In this document: positions 32,000 to 40,311 of the stretch, in pieces
How positions within the stretch are numbered: the first letter of the stretch is position 1
How the letters are laid out: each line of letters begins with the position of its first letter
Source: Microbacterium sp. CH12i
Lineage (GTDB): Bacteria > Actinomycetota > Actinomycetes > Actinomycetales > Microbacteriaceae
DNA length: 64,000 nucleotides
Reading direction: 5' to 3'
Assembly: GCF_000685355.1 (NCBI RefSeq)
Contig: NZ_JHET01000001.1
Location: 1 to 64,000 of the forward strand
Translations under genes and position numbers: made by a program
Notes under the pieces: model-generated
Told to the model about the DNA's origin: nothing
Database searches by the model: none
The model's input: only the letters and a program-made list of their open reading frames with translations

Positions 32000-33645
32000 G
32001 ACGCTGCCTCTCCCGTGTAGGGGCTGAGCTCGCGCTCCTTGAAGCCGACCTCGGCGAGTTTGTCGAGCAGTTCGCGGGACGGCAGCTGGCCGAGCTCAAG
32101 GGTCTGTGTGCCCTTGTCGAACACGAAGAGCTTGCTGATAGTGGGGCGGGCCACTCCGTAGCTGTCCTCGCCTGGCTGGATCTCGGAGATCGACGTGATC
32201 ACGCGGCGAGACCGGCCGGTCTCGTGGTCGTGGATCTTCGCCATTTGGATGATCAGGTCGATGTTCTGCGCGATCTGGCGGTAGCAGTACGCCGGTGTCG
32301 CGTTCGATCCGTCCTTCATCATTAGGGTCACCATGCGTTCAATTGCGTCCTCGGGGCTCTGCGAGTGCAGGGTGCTCATCGAGCCGACTCCGGATTGCAT
32401 CGCCTGCAGCATCGCGTTGATTTCCGAGCCGCGAACCTCACCGACGATCAGCCGATCGGTGGTGTGGCGCAGGGAGTCCTCGAGCCCACGGATCAAGGGG
32501 AACTCTCCTGCCCTCTCCCCCGATACACCCGGCTCGCCCTCACCGGGGCGGTACTCGAATGCGATGACCAGTGGATGCTTCTCGGCGTTCTTGTGGAGGT
32601 AGAGCTCTCGCTCCATCTCGATCGTTGCCAGCTTCTCCGAGGGTGGGATGCAATCAGCGAGTGCGCGCAGCAGTGTGGTCTTCCCACTGGACTGGAACCC
32701 GTTGGTGACGAGGCTGAGTCCGGCGCGCACGGCTGCATCGAGGAAGGACGCGGCGACGGTCGTGAGGGTGTGTGTGGCGACCAGGTCGTCGAGGGAGATA
32801 TCGACGTGACGGTGGATGCGGATAGTGATTGAGGGGCGGTCAGCGATCGGGCGGGCCAGTGCTGCCAGTCGTGCCCCGCCTGGCAAGTCCAGGTGCAGTG
32901 ATGGACGTGAGGCGTTGAACGAGCGTGCGCCTTCGCCGCGGCGTGTGGCGATGAAGTTGATCTCCCGCTCGAGCTCGTCGTCGTTCAGCGAGACGGGGTG
33001 CGGGTACTTGCGCCGTTCGCCACCGGAGAGCGTGAGCCACACGTTGTCGTAGCCGACGATGTCGATGTTCTCTACGCCGTCAATATCGACGATCGGCTGC
33101 AGGCGCCCGAGGCGGAACATCGCATCGAAGACGGCCTGTGCGATGTCTTTCTGCAGGTCGGCGCTCCACGGTTCCTCGCCGCGGCGGGTGAGGTCGTCGA
33201 CCCGTGCGCGCAGGAGCTCTCCGGTGTGCTGGCGGGCGAGGTTCTCGCGCGCAGTGTCGGTAAGTGTGGGATCGGCCTGACCGGCGTCGGCGAGGATCAC
33301 CGAGACCGCGTCGCGGAATTCGGCCACGACCTCCCAGGGGATGCGGCCCTGATCTTCGACAGTGTCTGCAGCGCTGCGGCGAGTGGTCGCAGTGGGACGT
33401 GCGTCGGCGAGCTCGTGCAGCAGCGTCGGCACGGGGCCGGCAACAGCGTGTGCGTCGAGAGTGAGTCCACTGGCGCTGTGCGCGTCGGGCCGCTCCTCCG
33501 TGGTCGGCTGCGTTGCGGGCAACTTCGGGCGACTTGCCCGGAGCAGGTTGGCTGCTGCTGCGCTGGCCGGCTGGGGCTGTGAACGATCGAACAGGGGCAG
33601 CGAGGAGAGATCTGCCGGGTCGGGGGTTTGGTTGCTGGTAGTCAT
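31996..33645 (-). CDS. tadA: TadA/CpaF-type pilus-assembly ATPase
   Basis: 549 residues from ATG 33645. After a ~100-residue Pro/Ala-rich start come the N2 domain, the ring-like basic motif, the Walker A box TNGFQSSGKTTLLRA (near residue 317), the Asp box region (ATIEMERELYL), Walker B (RLIVGEVRGSEINAM) and the His box (STLHSQSPEDAI). This secretion ATPase of the VirB11/GspE superfamily powers Tad pilus assembly from the cytoplasm. It could also serve conjugation, because no other VirB11-type ATPase is seen in the window. Confidence 0.92.
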   Translation of the reverse strand: MTTSNQTPDPADLSSLPLFDRSQPQPASAAAANLLRASRPKLPATQPTTEERPDAHSASGLTLDAHAVAGPVPTLLHELADARPTATTRRSAADTVEDQGRIPWEVVAEFRDAVSVILADAGQADPTLTDTARENLARQHTGELLRARVDDLTRRGEEPWSADLQKDIAQAVFDAMFRLGRLQPIVDIDGVENIDIVGYDNVWLTLSGGERRKYPHPVSLNDDELEREINFIATRRGEGARSFNASRPSLHLDLPGGARLAALARPIADRPSITIRIHRHVDISLDDLVATHTLTTVAASFLDAAVRAGLSLVTNGFQSSGKTTLLRALADCIPPSEKLATIEMERELYLHKNAEKHPLVIAFEYRPGEGEPGVSGERAGEFPLIRGLEDSLRHTTDRLIVGEVRGSEINAMLQAMQSGVGSMSTLHSQSPEDAIERMVTLMMKDGSNATPAYCYRQIAQNIDLIIQMAKIHDHETGRSRRVITSISEIQPGEDSYGVARPTISKLFVFDKGTQTLELGQLPSRELLDKLAEVGFKERELSPYTGEAAS

Positions 33646-33647
33646 GG

Positions 33648-34445
33648 TCAGTCCTGTCCGGTCGGCGTGTAGCGGCGGCCGGCGAGGTCGGCATCGGTCG
33701 TGCTGATGATGTCGGCGAGCGCCTTGGTGTAGCCAGAGCGCTTCGAGGGTGCGGCGGCGCCGTGCGAGTAGTGCGAGGCGGCGGCAGGATCCCACGGGAG
33801 TGCGCCGGCAACGGCGAGGCCGGTCTTTGGTGAGATCTCGCTTTGTGTATACCGGGTCACCGTAGTGAGCGGGCTCTTGGTGAGAACGAGTTTGAGGTAG
33901 TCGGCATGGCCGGCTTGTTCGAGCATGGTCATGAACGCGGGCTCAGCTGCGTAGAGCGCGTGGATGTCAGGGAGCGTGGTTCCTGTGACCAGCAGCACGG
34001 CTTCGGCTGCAGCGATGATCGGGCCACGAGGATCCCCGGGGACGAAGCGGCCTGCGTCGACGATGATGTCGAGATCGGGTGCGGCAGCAGCGGTCGGCAG
34101 CTGATCGATGGCGCGGAGCATGTTCGCCCAGAAGGCACTGGTGGTGCCGCGTGCGCCGCCGATATCGCTGAACCCTGGGATCGCGTAGCGGCCTTCTCCG
34201 AGGCTGATCGTCTGCCCGAAGAGGGTTTCGCCATCGAGGCCGCCGCGGAGGTTAGCGATCGCGGCCTCAGTGAGGCTGTGGGTGTGCTTGTACTGCCCGC
34301 GGAGGTAGCCAGCCAGCAGATGGCTGGTCTTGGCTACGTCGGCTTCCAGCAGCAATGCGGGGCGCGGCCAGTTGAGTGTCAGGGCCGCTGCAAGGGTAGA
34401 TACTCCTGGTGCCCCGGACGTGCTGGTGAGGTAGATGATCGACAT
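33648..34445 (-). CDS. TadZ/CpaE-like deviant Walker ATPase
   Basis: 265 residues of MinD/ParA type. The P-loop is altered: TSTSGAPGVSTLAAALTL (near residue 7) lacks the signature early Lys of ParA (KGG…GK) and the usual K-[ST], so nucleotide hydrolysis may be weak or lost. LLLEADVAKTSHLLAGYL, then LDIIVDAGRF in the Walker B position (near 125). TadZ proteins direct the Tad machine to its site in the cell in this family. Between tadA and the CpaB-like gene, with a separate orthodox ParA at 35758. Confidence 0.8.
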   Translation of the reverse strand: MSIIYLTSTSGAPGVSTLAAALTLNWPRPALLLEADVAKTSHLLAGYLRGQYKHTHSLTEAAIANLRGGLDGETLFGQTISLGEGRYAIPGFSDIGGARGTTSAFWANMLRAIDQLPTAAAAPDLDIIVDAGRFVPGDPRGPIIAAAEAVLLVTGTTLPDIHALYAAEPAFMTMLEQAGHADYLKLVLTKSPLTTVTRYTQSEISPKTGLAVAGALPWDPAAASHYSHGAAAPSKRSGYTKALADIISTTDADLAGRRYTPTGQD

Positions 34446-34450
34446 CTGGG

Positions 34451-35146
34451 CTACTCCCCTACGCCGTCGAGCACGATCGAGACGCGCTGAGTGGCGGCTC
34501 GCGCTGCGATGGAAGCGGCTTCCCTGGTCGGTACGACGACGTCGATAATCCAGACCTGGTTGGTCTCGTCGTAGGTGCTCGTGAATACAGTGGCCTTGAA
34601 CGTGGTCGGGTCTTCCGTCGGCGGCTCACCCTGTGCGACCGGCGTATCAACGAGACGCACGGCATCGCCGGCTGAGAGACGGTAGGAGGGCAGCTGGCTG
34701 GTGGTGAGGGCGATCCCGACGATCGAGTGGTTCTCGGGCACTGGGAGGGTGTCGAGCACATTGGCGGATGTCACGAGAGATCCTGCTGGCAGATCGACGG
34801 CCGCTACTTGTCCGACAACAGTTGAGGCTTGGGAAGCGGTGAGGGTGTCTGTACTCTGCCCGCCGGCGATGGAGATCGTTGTGAGGTCTTCTTGTGTGAT
34901 CGCTTCTCCGCGTTGCACATCGCTCTTGATGGTGAGCACGGAGACTGTCTGGGATGTGGTGGTGGTGACGTACCAGGTAGCCAACGCGCCGATGAGGACA
35001 ATGGTGATGCCGAGCGCGATCATCCATATGCGGCGCCGCGACTTAGTGGGTTGCCCCACTGCTGCAGGGCGAGGCGGAACCTTCTCGCCGTTGCTGCCGC
35101 TGTTGCGTGCGCGCTTCTTCGTGGTCTCAGGGGCGGTTGTAGTCAT
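34451..35146 (-). CDS. CpaB/RcpC-like SAF-domain pilus protein
   Basis: 231 residues. Cytoplasmic basic N-terminus, one transmembrane helix (RIWMIALGITIVLIGALATWYV, about 40-60), then a SAF domain (VLTIKSDVQRGEAITQEDL, residues about 70-130, with AVDLPAGSLVTSANVL) and an RcpC-like segment (YRLSAGDAVRLVDTPV). It probably sits on the outer face and guides the pilus through the cell wall. Conserved Tad order supports this. Confidence 0.85.
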   Translation of the reverse strand: MTTTAPETTKKRARNSGSNGEKVPPRPAAVGQPTKSRRRIWMIALGITIVLIGALATWYVTTTTSQTVSVLTIKSDVQRGEAITQEDLTTISIAGGQSTDTLTASQASTVVGQVAAVDLPAGSLVTSANVLDTLPVPENHSIVGIALTTSQLPSYRLSAGDAVRLVDTPVAQGEPPTEDPTTFKATVFTSTYDETNQVWIIDVVVPTREAASIAARAATQRVSIVLDGVGE

Positions 35147-35149
35147 GGG

Positions 35150-35758
35150 CTAGCTCTTTTCGATGGTTGGCAGGTAGGCCTCGTAGGCCACGGTGATGAG
35201 GAAGTTCCGGCTGGGTGCGCCGAGATTTTCGGTGATGTCGTCGAGGGTCTTGCGGTTGCTGTCGGTCATGCGGACGGTGTGCTTGACGCGCGCGTCTCCT
35301 GTAGCTGTGTGAACAGGCCGTGCGGGGCGGTCGAACAGGGGCGTGCGTTCGACGGTCTCCTCGTTGGCGTGAGTCGCTTCGTCGATGAGTTGAGGCAGTC
35401 TCGCGTACGTCGCTTCGATCGCATCCAGAAGCACGGTCTGGTGACTCCAACGCTTGCGTGCCATGTATGCCTGTAGGCGTTCGTTGAGCTCCTCGGTTAG
35501 GTGCACGGGAACACCCTTATTCGCGGTCTCTGCCACTCCCCTATCCCTGGACGTCGCTGTGCTGCGTTTCGCTGCGGCGCGGGGTGCGTTCTCTGCAGGT
35601 GCTGGTTCGGCGTGGGGTGCGACTGCAGGCTGTGTTGCGGGTGCATCTGCCGGTGCCGGTGCCGGTGCCGGTGTCGGTGCCGGTGCAGCGGGCGGGGTCG
35701 GCGCTGATTCGCTGTCGCTTCCGATTGCGGTCAGCGAACTCAGGTTCTTGCGTGCCAT
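35150..35758 (-). CDS. Ala/Pro-rich protein with ribbon-helix-helix-like domains, partner of ParA
   Basis: 202 residues. The first 60 are a low-complexity Ala/Pro stretch encoded by GCCGGT-type repeats (PAPAPAPADAPA). It then has VPVHLTEELNERLQAYMARKRWSHQTVLLDAI (near 85) and VKHTVRMTDSNRKTLDDITENLGAPSRNFLITVAYEAYL (near 160), two segments each resembling a ribbon-helix-helix unit. It starts at the base where ParA stops. This fits a centromere-binding ParB-type protein of a type Ib partition system, fused into the pilus operon. Confidence 0.7.
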   Translation of the reverse strand: MARKNLSSLTAIGSDSESAPTPPAAPAPTPAPAPAPADAPATQPAVAPHAEPAPAENAPRAAAKRSTATSRDRGVAETANKGVPVHLTEELNERLQAYMARKRWSHQTVLLDAIEATYARLPQLIDEATHANEETVERTPLFDRPARPVHTATGDARVKHTVRMTDSNRKTLDDITENLGAPSRNFLITVAYEAYLPTIEKS

Positions 35759-36429
35759 TAGTTCGTTCCCTTCAAGTCATGGGCGGGTACAGCATCCAGA
35801 GCTTCGCGGAGTTCCTGGGCGACAGTGGTGAAGTCGGAGATCGCGTTGCGAGTGCCACGGGTATCGCTGAACTGTGTGACGACCGAGCCATCGAGGAAGG
35901 CGTCGGCCACGCTCTTGCTGGTGCGGATGTGGCCGACGAAGCGTGGGAGCTTGAGTCCGTCGTCCAGAAGGTTTTCCCAATCCTCGAGTTGCCCGTAGAT
36001 GCGGCGATCGATGCGGTTTAGCAGCACGCGGTAGGGAACGTTGCGTGGCTCGACGAGCTCACGGATTGTGCGTCGCAGCGGGCCGACGACTGGACCTTCG
36101 GGGATGATCGGCAGGATGCAGAAGTCCGATACATCCAGTACGGCGCCGAGAACGGCCGTGTCCGCAAGGCTGCCGGGGGTATCGATCAGTACATAGTCGT
36201 ACTCGTTGGCGAGGTTGCGGATCCGCACGAGGTTCGCCGGGTCGAGGTCGGTGAAGACTTCGAAAGGCAGTTCGTCTGTTGCGTTCTCTGCCCATTGTGT
36301 CGACGTTTCCTGCGGGTCGACATCGATGACGATCACGCGGTGGGTGCGTGCCAGGCACGCGGCGAGGTTGATGGTGATCGAGGATTTCCCTACGCCACCC
36401 TTCTGCTGCGCGACTCCGATGACCTTCAT
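35758..36429 (-). CDS. parA: ParA-family partition ATPase
   Basis: 223 residues, short ParA without N-terminal HTH (type Ib). Deviant Walker A KGGVGKSSITINLAA (near residue 10), Walker A' IDVDPQETSTQW (near 36), Walker B VLIDTPGSLADT (near 83). First gene of the leftward operon that continues into the Tad genes; the iteron-like region 36.54-36.96 kb lies just upstream and is the natural place for its centromere. Probable role: segregation of the element, or positioning of the pilus/conjugation apparatus. Confidence 0.88.
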   Translation of the reverse strand: MKVIGVAQQKGGVGKSSITINLAACLARTHRVIVIDVDPQETSTQWAENATDELPFEVFTDLDPANLVRIRNLANEYDYVLIDTPGSLADTAVLGAVLDVSDFCILPIIPEGPVVGPLRRTIRELVEPRNVPYRVLLNRIDRRIYGQLEDWENLLDDGLKLPRFVGHIRTSKSVADAFLDGSVVTQFSDTRGTRNAISDFTTVAQELREALDAVPAHDLKGTN

Positions 36430-36540
36430 CGGTCAACTCCGCGCATAATCGCCGCAACGCGGGTGCTGGTGTGCTGTTTCAGTAGCGACGTAGTGCCGCT
36501 GATAGGTAGGCAGATGTGCTCAGTCATGGCTGCATTCTAG

Positions 36541-36960
36541 CGCTTAGGTGCAGGGGGTATGCAAGCAGGCATGCGTAACAAGTGCGCAACTATGCAGATA
36601 CATCAGCGCAAGTGCAGTGCAAGACCGGCACGAGTACCGCACCGGCATAGCACTCGTGATGCGCTTCAACATGTGCAGTTGCGATGCTAGGACTGCGCAA
36701 TAACAGCGCTATATGTAGAAAGCGATAGACAGCCGATCGGCGCAACTGCGGCGCTGCGACTGTGCAATAACTGCGCAAGAAGACAGGCACATACAGCGCG
36801 GATATAGCGCAGTTACAGCATAGATACAGCGATAGAAGTGCAGTCAGCGAGCGCAGGCATGGCGCGAAGACTGCGCCGGGTGATGCGCAACTGTGTTTGG
36901 GGTGTGGTGCTTTATCAACGTAGTAGTCCAGCGATCGTGTGCCAAGAGCGGGATGGGGCG
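36541..36960. repeat. Iteron-like non-coding region, candidate centromere or origin
   Basis: No gene fits here. A TGCGCAA[CT]-type motif recurs on both strands: AGTGCGCAAC (36581-36590), CTGCGCAATAAC (36693-36704), GGCGCAACTG (36739-36748), TGTGCAATAACTGCGCAA (36761-36778), AGCGCAGTTAC (36806-36816) and TGATGCGCAACTGTG (36881-36895), plus GTGCAGT variants. It is richer in A/T than its flanks and lies between parA and a divergent regulator. Fits a parS-like or replication/transfer site; which one is not decided by sequence alone. Confidence 0.6.
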
Positions 36961-37056
36961 GTTGCGCTGCCGGGTGCCATCCGATGAGGAGGGTGCGCCA
37001 GAGCCGTTCTGAGGGCCTGTTGGCGCTAAAGGCGCGTGAAGGGCTTGGAAGACGTA

Positions 37057-37091
37057 GACAAAGCCTCTGGGGGCCATCCAGAGGCTTTGTC
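37057..37091. terminator. Perfect hairpin terminator
   Basis: GACAAAGCCTCTGG (37057-37070) and its exact complement (37078-37091) with a 7-base loop, 64 bases after the stop of the leftward gene ending at 37155. The arm bases GACAAA/TTTGTC give a partial U tract. It separates that gene from the repeat region. Confidence 0.85.
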
Positions 37092-37154
37092 AGCTATAAG
37101 GGCCGCTGGGCCGCAGTCAGATATTCTGCTCAGCGGATGTGGAGAGTTGGGCGG

Positions 37155-37700
37155 CTATCTGCGGCGTGGCGCGTAGGGTGCGCGTTCGGTGACGTCGCCG
37201 CAGACGGCGGTCATGAGCTTGGTGCGGATGCGGTGCACGCGCCGGTTGAGGGAGTCTCGGCTGATTCCAAGCTCCTCGGCTGCCAGTTCGCGTTCTTTGC
37301 CGGGGTTGCCATCAGCGAGCTCGATGCGGGCGAGTAGGCGCACCTCATCGCCTGTCAGCGTCCCGTTGTCTATCGCCCAGGTGAAGAGAGTCACGAGGTC
37401 GCGGATGGGGTCATTGGTCGGCTCGGTGTTGGTGTCCACCAGGTGCTCCAAGGTCTCGTCATCCACGGCAGTCCAGGCGACCTCAGTGACCGCGCCAAAC
37501 CCCTTCTCGAGCAGCTTCACGCACTCGAGGCGAATGTTGCCAGCGACGGAGTTGGTGCGGTGCAACGGGTAGCAGCGAATGATCTCCCAGAGGGCGCCGA
37601 TTGTCGTCGCAGTCGCGTCGATGGGGGAGTGCCGCCAGATGTCGCGGACGCTCGCGCTTGTGCGAGCGAGACGGAATGCGAGGGCGAGGAAGGACTTCAT
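37155..37700 (-). CDS. Sigma-factor-like regulator (region 4-type helix-turn-helix)
   Basis: 181 residues. The last 60 residues, LARIELADGNPGKERELAAEELGISRDSLNRRVHRIRTKLM, form a sigma region 4-like helix-turn-helix with SRDSLNRRVHRI as recognition helix; the N-terminal 120 residues could correspond to a diverged region 2 (RLECVKLLEKGFGAVTEVAWTAVDD). No clear core-binding motif, so it might be a transcription factor rather than a true sigma. It follows the gene at 37700-37924 with a TAATG overlap. Best local candidate to recognise the four 34-bp promoters. Confidence 0.55.
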   Translation of the reverse strand: MKSFLALAFRLARTSASVRDIWRHSPIDATATTIGALWEIIRCYPLHRTNSVAGNIRLECVKLLEKGFGAVTEVAWTAVDDETLEHLVDTNTEPTNDPIRDLVTLFTWAIDNGTLTGDEVRLLARIELADGNPGKERELAAEELGISRDSLNRRVHRIRTKLMTAVCGDVTERAPYAPRRR

Positions 37701-37924
37701 TACGACCTTGCCGGCGATCTCGTCGCGTCGTGTTCGAGGGTGAGTAGCTGGATCAGAATACGGTCGCGGTCCTCAGCAGGCTGAGGCTGGCGGATGAGGT
37801 TCACCGCCTCGTCGCCGGTGAGCTCACCGAGTGCGCCAAAGCTGTGGCGCGCGGTGGCGAGGGTCGAGTTCCACTCATTGAGTAGAGCCCGTTCGAGCGG
37901 GGTGGCTGTGTTGGAGACGTGCAT
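37700..37924 (-). CDS. Small hypothetical protein coupled to the sigma-like gene
   Basis: 74 residues from ATG 37924 (GAAGGG upstream); an in-frame ATG at 37978 would add 18 residues. Begins MHVSNTATPLERALLNEWNS and contains LGELTGDEAVNLIRQPQPAEDRDRILIQLL, similar in tone to the TLTGDEVRLLARIE segment of the next protein, so it may be a related regulatory helper. Divergent from the conjugation operon at 38236. Function unknown. Confidence 0.55.
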   Translation of the reverse strand: MHVSNTATPLERALLNEWNSTLATARHSFGALGELTGDEAVNLIRQPQPAEDRDRILIQLLTLEHDATRSPARS

Positions 37925-38150
37925 GAAATGGCCCTTCGTCGCTACGTCGGTATGACGTGGGCCACGTTCCTCAGACACCCAGGGTCAACGTCTGGATAAG
38001 CCAGGCGGTCTCGCGAAATGGGCTTTGGTCGCGGGCGAAGGTGCCGGTAGTAGGTGCGGGATCAGTCCCCTGGAAAACACCTGGTCAGCCGCATTTCAAG
38101 GACTGCCGCTACCTGTCCGCAATATTCGCGCAAGAAATCTTCGCCGGCTG

Positions 38151-38184
38151 TGTCCGGGAATGGAGGATTCCGAGGCCTATATGA
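38151..38184 (+). promoter_or_regulatory. Shared 34-bp conjugation promoter, copy 3
   Basis: TGTCCGGGAA … GGCCTATATGA, 34 bases, the most diverged copy in its centre. It precedes the type IV secretion operon; the first start is GTG 38236. Confidence 0.75.
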
Positions 38185-38235
38185 CGTAGAGCCCCACGTC
38201 GGGGCGCGACGACTACGACAGGAAGGACCGGGAAC

Positions 38236-38457
38236 GTGGCAGATGACAGCTTCGATGACCAGACCTGGGAGAGCTTCAAGCCCGATGCTGCCCGTGCTAT
38301 TCGAGCGACGCAGGAGTTCGAGGACGCGGTAGCTCGTACCCTCGATCGACCTTTCGACACCCAGACCTATGGCGGTGTGGAATCGGCACTCGAGGAGCTT
38401 CGCGCGGCTGCACCAGCAGCGGTGCGCGTCTCCCGGCTGACTGCGGCGGGTGCGTGA
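38236..38457 (+). CDS. Small hypothetical first gene of the conjugation operon
   Basis: 73 residues from GTG 38236 with GGAAGGACCGGGA upstream. Acidic helical protein (MADDSFDDQTWESFKPDAARAI, DAVARTLDRPF). No membrane segment or motif known to me. Its stop overlaps the start of the TcpC-like gene (TGATG), tying it to the secretion operon. Confidence 0.6.
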   Translation: MADDSFDDQTWESFKPDAARAIRATQEFEDAVARTLDRPFDTQTYGGVESALEELRAAAPAAVRVSRLTAAGA

Positions 38458-39413
38458 TGGGCTTGCGTAAGCGCAAGACCGAAACGCCTGAGCAGAAAGT
38501 CGCACAGCCAGCTCGGGGGAGTGAATGGACAGCTGGCCGCGCATTCGGGCAGAAGGCCATCACAGGTGCGCTGCTGGTCGCAGTGGCATGCGGACCGCTT
38601 GCGCTGGTCACGGCATCGGTCAACAGCCAATCGAAGCCGGCAGTCGCTCATGCCGTCGTCGACGAGCCGCTCACTGCACAACAGCAGTCAGCGGGGGAGT
38701 ACGGGGCCGCGTTCGTTGCTTCGTGGCTGAGTGCGACAAGTGATGACGAGGGGAACCTCGCTGAGTACATCAACCCTTCGTCGATCGGGCAGCTGTCTGC
38801 CACAGCGTGGACTTACCGAGATCTGGCTGTGGTGTCGATCGGGAAGACGGATGACTCCGACCTGCTCCGCGTGGTGGTTGCCGCAAACATCGAAGAGTTC
38901 GACATGGAGAGCGAGAGCGGCGCGACGATCTGGCCACGTCGCTACTTCGCTGCGACCGTACGCGTCACCGAGGCAGGAATGAGCATTGTGGGGCTGCCTG
39001 CACCAATCGCTGCTCCGGCGAAGGAAGACAGTGCGATCCGCCTGGCCTATAACCAGACTGTCCTTCCAACGTCGACTGCCCGGCAGACCGTTGAAGCCTT
39101 CCTTGGGGCATATCTTGCCGGCTCTGGTGACATCAGCCGTTACATCACGCCTGGGGCAGAGATCTCCGCGATTGCGCCGGCGCCATACATGAATCTCACG
39201 GTGAAGGACGTCAAGGGCGACGTCGAGCCGTCCGATGACCCCAGCACCGGGTCGGTGGTGCATGTGCTCGCGACCGCTGAGGTCTCGAGTGCCAGCGACC
39301 AGCGGCTGACCACGACCTACGCCCTCACGCTGACAGCGCGTGATGGGCGTTGGGAGACGACATCTGTCGATCTCACACCCCTCGAAAGCACACCCACAAC
39401 CACGTCTCGCTAA
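38457..39413 (+). CDS. TcpC/VirB8-like conjugation channel protein
   Basis: 318 residues. Basic cytoplasmic start (MGLRKRKTETPEQK), one transmembrane helix (AITGALLVAVACGPLALVTAS, about 35-55), then two extracellular NTF2-like domains (about 75-190 and 200-305; both begin with a helix of the type YGAAFVASWLSA / TVEAFLGAYLAG). That one-helix, two-domain plan matches TcpC/OrfG of Gram-positive conjugation systems, equivalent to VirB8. It probably assembles the transenvelope channel. Confidence 0.75.
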   Translation: MGLRKRKTETPEQKVAQPARGSEWTAGRAFGQKAITGALLVAVACGPLALVTASVNSQSKPAVAHAVVDEPLTAQQQSAGEYGAAFVASWLSATSDDEGNLAEYINPSSIGQLSATAWTYRDLAVVSIGKTDDSDLLRVVVAANIEEFDMESESGATIWPRRYFAATVRVTEAGMSIVGLPAPIAAPAKEDSAIRLAYNQTVLPTSTARQTVEAFLGAYLAGSGDISRYITPGAEISAIAPAPYMNLTVKDVKGDVEPSDDPSTGSVVHVLATAEVSSASDQRLTTTYALTLTARDGRWETTSVDLTPLESTPTTTSR

Positions 39414-39442
39414 CAGAGACGCACCGAAAGGAATCAACTGAA

Positions 39443-39718
39443 ATGTCTCTCTCTGAGTACCTCAACGACCTGTTCTCGACCTGGACCGACGTGGTGAAGG
39501 GCTTTGCGCTGCTCGCATCGATCATCCTCGTCATCGTCGTGGCGATCGTCACCCGCCTCGCCTGGGGAAAGCTCCTCGTCACAACACTGGTGGCCGGTTT
39601 CGTCATCTGGGCCGTCACTATGAACGGACTCGGCTGGTTCTCGCAGACCATCAACAACGAGACCAACGCTGCACCGGCCTCGGTGACAGTGTTGATCAAC
39701 TACGACCTGGCTGCCTGA
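39443..39718 (+). CDS. Small membrane protein of the conjugation operon (TcpD/VirB2 position)
   Basis: 91 residues from ATG 39443, after GAAAGGA. Two transmembrane helices: GFALLASIILVIVVAIVTRLAWG and LLVTTLVAGFVIWAVTM. The position before the VirB3-like gene and the two-helix plan match small Tcp/VirB2-type subunits. There is no signal peptide, so a pilin role is uncertain. Confidence 0.65.
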   Translation: MSLSEYLNDLFSTWTDVVKGFALLASIILVIVVAIVTRLAWGKLLVTTLVAGFVIWAVTMNGLGWFSQTINNETNAAPASVTVLINYDLAA

Positions 39719-39721
39719 CCA

Positions 39722-40300
39722 ATGTCCAAAGAGGAGATCGCTCGCTTCTACACGCGGTCACGCCGATTCCCCAAGATGATCGGTCGGATGACCGATGGAT
39801 CTCGGATTCCTGGGGGGCCGTACACGCTCACCCAGGTCGGCTTCGGTGGCGTTGCGCTCATGCTGCTGATGATGACGCGCACTCTGTGGAGCACAGGCGC
39901 GACTCTCCTCGATCTGGCCCTCACGGTCGGTGTCGCATGGGGTGTGACTTGGGTTGTCGGCCTGATACCGATGACCCGCCGCAACCTCGTCCTCGCATTC
40001 GTGGATGCAGCTGCGGCGATGCTCAAGCCTCACGGGGGGAGGTATCAGGAACGAACGATCCGACTCAACCGACCGCACCAGGCGATCGGCGCGACCCTGA
40101 TGCCTACCCCCATGAGTGAGAGCAAGCCCGCAGAAGAACCCGACATCATGCCCGCTCTCGCCTCTACGCCTGAGCTCATATCGCTGGAACAACAGGCGAC
40201 GACCGCACCCATCCCTGCGACGCACTCATCCCAGGCGCCTGCGCGCACCGCCGTCAGTGCGGTCGAGCGCCTGCTGCAGCAGACCAAGAACAACCACTAG
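39722..40300 (+). CDS. TcpE/VirB3-like membrane protein
   Basis: 192 residues. The N-terminal half (RSRRFPKMIGRM, PYTLTQVGFGGVALMLLMMTRTLW, LDLALTVGVAWGVTWVVGLIPMTRRN) has two membrane helices in the VirB3/TcpE/PrgI-like arrangement directly before the VirB4 gene, followed by a basic RPHQAIGATLMPTP segment and a low-complexity tail. VirB3 proteins act with VirB4 at the inner membrane. It starts 3 bases after the preceding stop. Confidence 0.72.
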   Translation: MSKEEIARFYTRSRRFPKMIGRMTDGSRIPGGPYTLTQVGFGGVALMLLMMTRTLWSTGATLLDLALTVGVAWGVTWVVGLIPMTRRNLVLAFVDAAAAMLKPHGGRYQERTIRLNRPHQAIGATLMPTPMSESKPAEEPDIMPALASTPELISLEQQATTAPIPATHSSQAPARTAVSAVERLLQQTKNNH

Positions 40301-40311
40301 GAGCATCCATC

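Noticed and set aside
35640..35700. GGTGCC tandem repeats as a possible regulatory array or minisatellite
   Set aside because: They are in frame within the RHH protein and simply encode its Ala/Pro linker.
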